DNA from: CAYMAT01 sp964388495 | GTDB lineage: Bacteria > Patescibacteriota > Gracilibacteria > Peribacterales > Peribacteraceae | DNA length: 53,526 bases | Assembly (NCBI GenBank): GCA_964388495.1 | Contig: CAYMAT010000002.1 | Location: forward strand, 1-53,526 | Direction of reading: 5' to 3' | Part shown: in pieces, positions 48,281 to 53,526 of the stretch | How positions within the stretch are numbered: position 1 is the first letter of the stretch | Layout of the letters: each line of letters opens with the position of its first letter | Notes under the pieces: generated by a model | What the model was told of the DNA's origin: nothing | What the model saw: only the letters and a program-made list of their open reading frames with translations | The model's database searches: none | Translations under genes and position numbers: made by a program

Positions 48281-49237
48281 ATGAACACTCCCGATAACAC
48301 CGCACCGGACAACGCCGATGCCCTCCCTGGACGCACCTATTTTTTCTCCGACACCTACGGAGGTCACCGTAAATGGGATCCGCTCAGCCAACCCGACCTA
48401 GACGTCCAGATCACTACTGATCTCCGCGGAAGGTACATGTACCCCTCTCACCGTGAATTAGATATCTGGGGCCAGGAAGACATCGTTTCGCACTACCTCC
48501 GCATGATCGTGCATTTGCACGATGAACTGGATGGGCGGAAAGACATTTCCGATAAACGGAAAAAAGCCGCTCGTGAACTGAAAACCGGCGTTTTCCTCAA
48601 TTCTGCCCCGCGAGATAAGCAGCAGAACGGTGAGCCGTTTTACCTGGCTACACTCAAAGGTGGCAGTATCCGCGTTGTGGCAACGCCCCTCTCGTTTCTC
48701 TCCGCCATCAAAAACAAAGTGGAGACGCTGCAGTATCTGCCCAATCCCGGACCCCATGATCCGCACAACGGTCTCTACGACCATACGCAGCAGTTCCGCT
48801 CCAGTCTCACGCCCATTTTGCTGGACCCCCAGCACGGACTGAATTTGATAGATGCACCCATTTCTTCCATCCCTGATCCCCGCAAAGACTGGCATGTGGC
48901 TTTTGTGGACCGTTTTGGAAACATCATCACACACACGGAGACCCCGGAAGATCAGTTTGCGCAGTTGGAACGCATAGCCACGCGTGTGGACGACCACAGG
49001 CGACAGGTGGAGCTGGTGACGAGGACCGGTTCACGGACAGAAAAAAGTCCCAAACTTACATTGGCTCGCTCGTTGGGGGCAGCGCCTGCCGGAGAAAATT
49101 TGATTTATCTCAATGGGAACATTGATATCGCCCGTAAATTTGGACCGGGTGAAACGGCAGACCAAAAATTGCAGAAATCCGCCTATGGCCAAATGGAAGG
49201 AATCCGCATTGGAACCTCACTTTCCGCCGCTCAATAA
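48281..49237 (+). CDS. hypothetical protein, possibly a divergent DUF62/SAM-hydrolase relative
   Basis: A 318-aa soluble protein. The segment WHVAFVDRFGNIITHTE resembles the DUF62 (SAM hydroxide adenosyltransferase/halogenase) box 'V.yiDrFGNl.TN'. GVFLNSAPRDKQQNGEPFYLATLKGG with LSAIKNKVETLQYLPN loosely follows that family's layout, but the N-terminal catalytic motifs are not clear. The resemblance is weak. A terminator and Met-rich leader peptide lie upstream, which would suit a gene of SAM or methionine metabolism. The leader just before ATG is very C/T-rich (48239-48280). Confidence 0.6.
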   Translation: MNTPDNTAPDNADALPGRTYFFSDTYGGHRKWDPLSQPDLDVQITTDLRGRYMYPSHRELDIWGQEDIVSHYLRMIVHLHDELDGRKDISDKRKKAARELKTGVFLNSAPRDKQQNGEPFYLATLKGGSIRVVATPLSFLSAIKNKVETLQYLPNPGPHDPHNGLYDHTQQFRSSLTPILLDPQHGLNLIDAPISSIPDPRKDWHVAFVDRFGNIITHTETPEDQFAQLERIATRVDDHRRQVELVTRTGSRTEKSPKLTLARSLGAAPAGENLIYLNGNIDIARKFGPGETADQKLQKSAYGQMEGIRIGTSLSAAQ

Positions 49238-49295
49238 GCAAAGATGACTTCTCAAGGGGGAAACGGATGCTACACTGTCACCGTTCCCCCTTTCT

Positions 49296-49955
49296 ATGGC
49301 TGACCAAACCCAAGGTTCCGGTACCGCTGGCAATCCTCCCCCCCGTCCGGGAGACAACGTCCCCCAGGGTGGTTTGGATCCCACGCAGGTCTTTGCCGCA
49401 CCTCCCACGCCGCCGCAGGGTGGCGGACAGGCTGGCGCAGGCACAGGCGGCCAACAGGGAGATCAGGGGGCTGCACCGCAGGATTCCGGCCCACCGCCCC
49501 CGCCTCCCGGCGTTGCCGCCACCAAGGAGATGGGGTTTGACGATGAAGACATCAAGATCCTGGCGCAGGTGGGTAACTACCGCTTTGGCAGCATTACCGC
49601 CAGCCTCAACAACCAGAACATCGTGATCCCGGCCCATCCGGAAACCACGTTTGACCACGAGAATTTCCTTTCGCTCCTGCGCGGCAGCATCTCGCTCACG
49701 CGCGATGAAAAATGGCGCATCATCCAGGCCATCCCCAAGCTCAGCCAGTTCCAGATCGACGAGCTGCAGAAGATTTTGGAGGACGAAAAGCGCAAGTTCG
49801 GTGAGCTGAGCCCCAAGCACCTGCTGCAACTGATGAAGCTGGAGCAGAAGCACGGCGAGGACTGGAAAGATCTCCAGACCGTCCTGGTCCAGCAGAACGC
49901 CAAGCAGCAGGAACAGAACCAGGCAGACGAGATCCGCCGCCAGCTGGGCCTGTAA
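49296..49955 (+). CDS. hypothetical protein with Pro/Gly/Gln-rich N-terminus
   Basis: A 219-aa protein in two parts: a disordered N-terminal third of Gly, Pro and Gln repeats (residues 1-75, ending in PPPPPP), then a helical domain (ALLRGSISLTRDEKWRIIQ-like stretch SLTRDEKWRIIQAIPKLSQFQIDELQKIL) with a Gln-rich coiled tail. No signal peptide. Unknown function. TACACT and a C/T leader precede the ATG. It is convergent with the PilC-like gene 4 nt on. Confidence 0.6.
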   Translation: MADQTQGSGTAGNPPPRPGDNVPQGGLDPTQVFAAPPTPPQGGGQAGAGTGGQQGDQGAAPQDSGPPPPPPGVAATKEMGFDDEDIKILAQVGNYRFGSITASLNNQNIVIPAHPETTFDHENFLSLLRGSISLTRDEKWRIIQAIPKLSQFQIDELQKILEDEKRKFGELSPKHLLQLMKLEQKHGEDWKDLQTVLVQQNAKQQEQNQADEIRRQLGL

Positions 49956-49959
49956 CCGG

Positions 49960-50436
49960 TCAGGAAAAGAACCCCGCGCGCAGCGGTGCAGCCATGTGCA
50001 GCGCAAGTGCTGCCATGCTCAAAAGGCACAGAAGCAGCGCGAGAATCATGCCGCCCCGCATCGCCTTGTGCAGTGCGGTGGCCAGAAGGAAGAGGAAGGC
50101 CGCAAGCGCCACGTCATTGAAGAGGGGGGCAAGCACCCATTCCCGCAGAAGGGGATTTTGGACATGCCAGAAGAGGAGCAAGGGAGCCCCCACGCCGTAG
50201 AGGACAAAGAGCAAGGCAAAAAGCCAGCCGCAGTACAGCCGGAGCGTCTCCACCAGCGGGAGGTAGCGGTATGCGGGCCCGGTGTCCGCCGCATCTGGCG
50301 GCAGGGCCTCTAGATCCAGAATATCCGTATACGTCTGGAGCAGACTGGAACGGGCAATGTTGATCCCTCGGGCCTCAATGGTGCCGCGGGAGAGGGAACC
50401 GTCCTGGGCCCGCGCCACATACGAAAACCTTTGCAT
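49960..50436 (-). CDS. membrane protein with PilC-like N-terminus
   Basis: A 158-aa protein. The first 25 residues (RFSYVARAQDGSLSRGTIEARGI) copy the start of PilC/GspF inner-membrane platform proteins of type IV pili. The rest is three to four hydrophobic helices (LYCGWLFALLFVLYGVGAPLLLFW, DVALAAFLFLLATALH, GMILALLLCLLSMAALAL) with no further GspF repeat. It may be a degenerate or miniature relative. TATCAT lies 7 nt before the ATG. Confidence 0.6.
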   Translation of the reverse strand: MQRFSYVARAQDGSLSRGTIEARGINIARSSLLQTYTDILDLEALPPDAADTGPAYRYLPLVETLRLYCGWLFALLFVLYGVGAPLLLFWHVQNPLLREWVLAPLFNDVALAAFLFLLATALHKAMRGGMILALLLCLLSMAALALHMAAPLRAGFFS

Positions 50437-50472
50437 GGGAAAAATGATACACCATCCGCTGAAGCGCCGCGA

Positions 50473-51426
50473 TTACTGTCCGTCCTGGTAGACCGTGAGA
50501 CTTGCGGCAATCTGTTCCGCTGCGGAGCGGAGGGACGCCGGCGCAGACACCTCAAAGTGCTTGCCTCCGGTCCATTGCTTCATGACCACAATGTAATCAC
50601 CGTGCGTCTCCACGGAACCGTCAGTGCCCGAAAGGTCTCCGGACTGCAGCGTGAAAATGATGACGCCGTCACCCACGTCCTCCACGGGCTCCGGACCGAT
50701 TTCCACGTGCCAGAGGGAAGGGGGAACATTGACGCCAAAGGACTGGTAGTACCAGTTTTTGTGGACGGAAATGCAGAATCCCACATGCGTGCTGCAGTAC
50801 TTCTGCGTGAAGAGCGAGGCATCGGTCTTGGCTTTAGCCATGACGGATGTTTTTGCATCCTGTGTGGTATCGCTTAAGACGGAGGAAGACGAGGACAACG
50901 CCACGCTGCTTGCAGCCGAGGAGCTGCGGGAGGAAGCCGGGGCGGAACTGCGGGCGCTGCTCAGGACACTGCTTGCAGCGGCGCTGGAAGAGGACAGGAC
51001 GGGGGAAGCGGACGATGAGGAAGCCTCCACAGACGACAGCGAGCTGCCGCCGTCCTCCGTGAGCACTTCCGGCTCCTCGCTGTCCGGGGTATCCGAGACC
51101 GATGTGACGTCAATCAAGACATGCACGCCGTCCTGGGACAGTGATGCATTGCCGGAGATGCGAACGTGGGTGCCCACGCGCTCGTCCAGATTGATGGTGG
51201 AGCTCTGGGCGTACACCGTGGAACCGTCACCCCTATCCAGCACAAAATACGGGCTGCCGTCACCGGGGAGACGCACCGTGCCCTCATAGGTGACAAACTG
51301 CGTGGCGGCGCGTACGGAACTGGAAGACGCCTCCTCCTCACTGACCGGGGCAGGGGACGGGCCCCAGCATCCGGTCAGCAGGAGAGTGCAAGAGAGAAAT
51401 CCGAGGGAGAAGGCGGATGTACGCAT
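50473..51426 (-). CDS. lipoprotein with Ser-rich linker
   Basis: A 317-aa lipoprotein: signal ending LLLTGC (lipobox Cys about residue 20), an OB-like beta domain (VTYEGTVRLPGDGSPYFVLDRGDGSTVYAQSS), a long Ser/Ala linker (about residues 115-190), and a C-terminal beta domain with two Cys (KYCSTHVGFCISVHKNWYYQSF). Probably membrane-anchored on the outside. It lies 9 nt after the DsbA-like gene's end, on the same strand. Confidence 0.72.
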   Translation of the reverse strand: MRTSAFSLGFLSCTLLLTGCWGPSPAPVSEEEASSSSVRAATQFVTYEGTVRLPGDGSPYFVLDRGDGSTVYAQSSTINLDERVGTHVRISGNASLSQDGVHVLIDVTSVSDTPDSEEPEVLTEDGGSSLSSVEASSSSASPVLSSSSAAASSVLSSARSSAPASSRSSSAASSVALSSSSSVLSDTTQDAKTSVMAKAKTDASLFTQKYCSTHVGFCISVHKNWYYQSFGVNVPPSLWHVEIGPEPVEDVGDGVIIFTLQSGDLSGTDGSVETHGDYIVVMKQWTGGKHFEVSAPASLRSAAEQIAASLTVYQDGQ

Positions 51427-51435
51427 GGTTGGAGA

Positions 51436-52188
51436 TTATTTTCCTGCCAGCATCTGGTCGATGGTGGACTTGAAGGAGGAATACGGAACGGCGCCGGAGA
51501 CATCCTGGGTCTTCTTGGTGACGTTATTGATGATGAAGTTGCCCGGGGTGCCCTGGACACCGGCATCGATACCGCCCTGCATGTCATCCTTGACCGCCTG
51601 GGCGAACTTCCCGGAATCCACGCAATCCTTGAACTTTGCGGCGTTGAGCCCTGCGGCTGCGGCTGCTTTGTCCAGAACGGCCGGCGTGGGCTCGTCGGCA
51701 TCGGCGAAGACAGCGTCCGTGAACTTCCAGAACGCGTCGTTACCGCCCAGATCCGCGGCACACTCGCCGGCTTCAGCGGCCTTCTGTGCGTACTGGTGGA
51801 AACTCAGCGGGAAGTGGCGATAGACCCAGTTTACGTCGTTGCCGTACTCCTTCATGGCCTGCTGGATGGTGGGGTGGTGACGCTTGCAGAAGGGGCACTG
51901 GTAGTCCGAGTACTCGATAATCGTGATCTTGGCGTTCTTGGGACCGCGGACGTGGTCCTTGCTGGTGATAGCAGGAACGTTGGCCGGGGCGGGCGCGGCG
52001 TCCGGAACGGACGGGGCGGCGGGCGCCTTTGGCTGATCAGCCACCTGCTGGCGAGGCATGGAGGGCATGGTTCCGGCAACGGAGTAGCCCAGGACCAAAC
52101 CGATCAAAAGTGCGGAAACGGCGAAACCTCCAAGGAGTCCCACCACAAAACCGAGCCACGGCGGCAACTGCTGTTCATTCGGCATCAT
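51436..52188 (-). CDS. DsbA-like thiol-disulfide oxidoreductase
   Basis: A membrane-anchored, extracytoplasmic protein of 250 aa. An N-terminal helix (WLGFVVGLLGGFAVSALLIGLVLGY) and an Ala/Pro linker lead to a thioredoxin-fold domain with active site CPFC (YSDYQCPFCKRHHP) and cis-Pro loop GTPGNFII. It belongs to the DsbA/BdbD-like group and would form disulfides in exported proteins such as its Cys-containing lipoprotein neighbour. Start is ATG 52188 or 52185 (Met-Met-Pro-Asn). Confidence 0.9.
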   Translation of the reverse strand: MMPNEQQLPPWLGFVVGLLGGFAVSALLIGLVLGYSVAGTMPSMPRQQVADQPKAPAAPSVPDAAPAPANVPAITSKDHVRGPKNAKITIIEYSDYQCPFCKRHHPTIQQAMKEYGNDVNWVYRHFPLSFHQYAQKAAEAGECAADLGGNDAFWKFTDAVFADADEPTPAVLDKAAAAAGLNAAKFKDCVDSGKFAQAVKDDMQGGIDAGVQGTPGNFIINNVTKKTQDVSGAVPYSSFKSTIDQMLAGK

Positions 52189-52288
52189 ACATGCATGGGG
52201 TAAAACAAGTAGTGAGCGCAGCATACAGACGAAATTCACGCACACAACAGCCAAAGCGATTTGACGTTAATCTTGTCTTTATGTGCAA

Positions 52289-53526
52289 TCAATTTGCCAC
52301 GGCAACCGCAGAATATTTCTTCACGACGGAGTGGGGGAGCGATCGGTACGTGGAAACGAAGGTATCCGTGCTCACGGAGCCGCTGGCGGACACCACAGAA
52401 CGCTTCCAACCAATTTCATTGCCGTGCAGTCTGCGCTTGCCGTCAAATGCCGTCGTTGTGGCTCCAAAGTAGGGACCGGCCATCTGCACGGACCGGCCGT
52501 CGGGTGTGCCGTAGACGTCGACGAATGCCTCCTCCTCCCGCGCATACGCCTGAAGGAAAAGGTAATTCCCCGTGTCGTTGATGAAGGTGAAGTCCTGCTT
52601 TCCGGCAAAGATGGTGGCATCCAGTCCAACGCCATACATCTCATAGTAATGGACGAAGAGACTGTGGCTTTCGCGCTCGGTGATGGGCACACCGCTATTG
52701 ACCGCGGCACGGAAGACCGTGGTGGCCACCTGGCACAACCCGCCGCCCACCGTGGGGAGCAGGTCCCCGCCGTTGAAGATGCCCAGCGCCTCCTTCCACG
52801 GGCCGTTCCGCGGAAAATCCCCCAAGGCCTTTAAGAAGGAGAAGGATTCGCCCGGGGCTAATACGATGTTGTTGAGACGGTCGTCCAGCCCCTTCCGCAC
52901 GTTCCATTTGCGCCCGTCACCGGATCCGGAGAAATCCGAATGGCCGCTGGCAAGGTAGGAGAGATCACCCATCTCCACCCCGCTGGCGTTGAGAATGCCG
53001 CCGGGAGCGCGCTGCACATCCGCAATGACCAGCTGCTGCCCGGTAAGCAGTGCGCGTCGCATGCCCTGCACCGCCTGCTGCATACTGACCGCATACCCCG
53101 GGCGAGCCTGCCCGGTGATCACCGCGCGCTTCACGCCAAAGTCATCCGTCGCGATACCGGTGATGACGGCGTTTTCCGGCGGCGCAAGCTCCTGAGGAAG
53201 ACTGGCTACCACATCCTCGGCCATGGCAAAGGTATCCAACCGGACGCGGATGGCGGACGGGGTGACGTCTATCTTCACCCAGCGCGGGTGCTCTTCAGCG
53301 GAAAAACGGACGGACGCCAATTCCGCGCCGGTATCCTTATCGGCAAACTGGAGCCGGAACTGGCGCATGAGCAGCATGCGCTGTGTCTTGGCGGCCTGCA
53401 GGAGCGAAGATGTGGACGGACGGTACCCAAAGCGTTTCTGGATCCGCGTGCCCAGACGCTCCGCAAGCAGACGATCCTGCGGCGACAGGACGGGTGCACT
53501 GGCCACTGCACCGGTCATGGCGCCGG
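52289..53526 (-). CDS. VanW-like family protein (5' end beyond the window)
   Basis: At least 412 residues are visible. The VanW domain covers the C-terminal half: LDDRLNNIVLAPGESFSFLKALGDF, GGDLLPTVGGGLCQVATTVFRAAVNSGVPITERE and GLDATIFAGKQDFTFINDTG. An N-terminal region without known motif precedes it. The apparent ATG at 53518 is probably internal: the frame stays open to the window edge and reads like the end of a signal peptide (GAMTGAVASAP). VanW-like proteins are secreted and wall-associated in many bacteria; their role is unclear. Confidence 0.88.
   Translation of the reverse strand, partial: GAMTGAVASAPVLSPQDRLLAERLGTRIQKRFGYRPSTSSLLQAAKTQRMLLMRQFRLQFADKDTGAELASVRFSAEEHPRWVKIDVTPSAIRVRLDTFAMAEDVVASLPQELAPPENAVITGIATDDFGVKRAVITGQARPGYAVSMQQAVQGMRRALLTGQQLVIADVQRAPGGILNASGVEMGDLSYLASGHSDFSGSGDGRKWNVRKGLDDRLNNIVLAPGESFSFLKALGDFPRNGPWKEALGIFNGGDLLPTVGGGLCQVATTVFRAAVNSGVPITERESHSLFVHYYEMYGVGLDATIFAGKQDFTFINDTGNYLFLQAYAREEEAFVDVYGTPDGRSVQMAGPYFGATTTAFDGKRRLHGNEIGWKRSVVSASGSVSTDTFVSTYRSLPHSVVKKYSAVAVAN

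Overview
The window looks like part of a draft metagenome-assembled bacterial chromosome: there is a run of ten N inside nusG, and purL carries a frameshift. Genes are packed tightly with GC-rich codon use, and TGA is a normal stop. Several traits fit the Candidate Phyla Radiation (Patescibacteria), perhaps the Peregrinibacteria/Peribacteria side. These are dispersed cell-division genes, rplU and rpmA lying far apart, shortened enzymes, many conserved unknown proteins, and secreted DUF11, SLH, VanW and poly-Ser surface proteins. The lineage is inference; no rRNA gene is present to settle it.

Layout. 1-4.4 kb: tRNA-Ser, rsmH, an ftsL-like gene, pyk, and a tRNA-Arg locus full of partial tRNA copies, palindromes and a 75-aa GIY-YIG nuclease. 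4.4-13.4 kb: pyrH, frr, purQ, a SpoU methyltransferase, an aquaporin, priA, rarA, a STAS protein and a queuosine-precursor transporter. 13.4-19.3 kb: tRNA-Pro with an interrupted copy, bcp, pdxS-pdxT, lepA, rpmA and tRNA-fMet. 19.5-29.9 kb: ftsB/murC (divergent), an SLH protein, purL, murJ, nusG-secE, lepB and pth. 29.9-40.3 kb: mostly surface, lipoprotein and unknown genes, an AT-rich gene beside tRNA-Gln, and a CrtI-like desaturase. 40.3-53.5 kb: a PIF1-like helicase, rplU, a zinc-site-less tgt, clpP, miaA, recG, an apparent Met-rich leader-peptide attenuator in front of a possible SAM-hydrolase relative, a DsbA-like protein and a VanW-like protein cut by the window edge.

Three themes run through the window. 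First, palindromic insertions recur at tRNA genes and at the start of lepA. In each case a broken remnant of the target lies beside a complete restored copy. At lepA the restored start is recoded with synonymous codons. At tRNA-Arg a GIY-YIG gene lies between the restored tRNA and the 3' remnant and takes its stop codon from the tRNA D-arm. Second, translation starts are mostly leaderless: over twenty genes have a -10 box, often TACACT, only 6-9 nt before the start codon. Another group has a pyrimidine-rich leader, and only a few have a Shine-Dalgarno sequence. Third, several enzymes have lost textbook motifs, most clearly Tgt, where all four zinc ligands are replaced.

Functionally the region joins cell-wall and division genes (rsmH, ftsL, ftsB, murC, murJ), protein export (secE, lepB), tRNA maturation (tgt with its transporter, miaA, pth), purine genes (purQ, purL), vitamin B6 synthesis (pdxS, pdxT) and replication repair (priA, recG, rarA).
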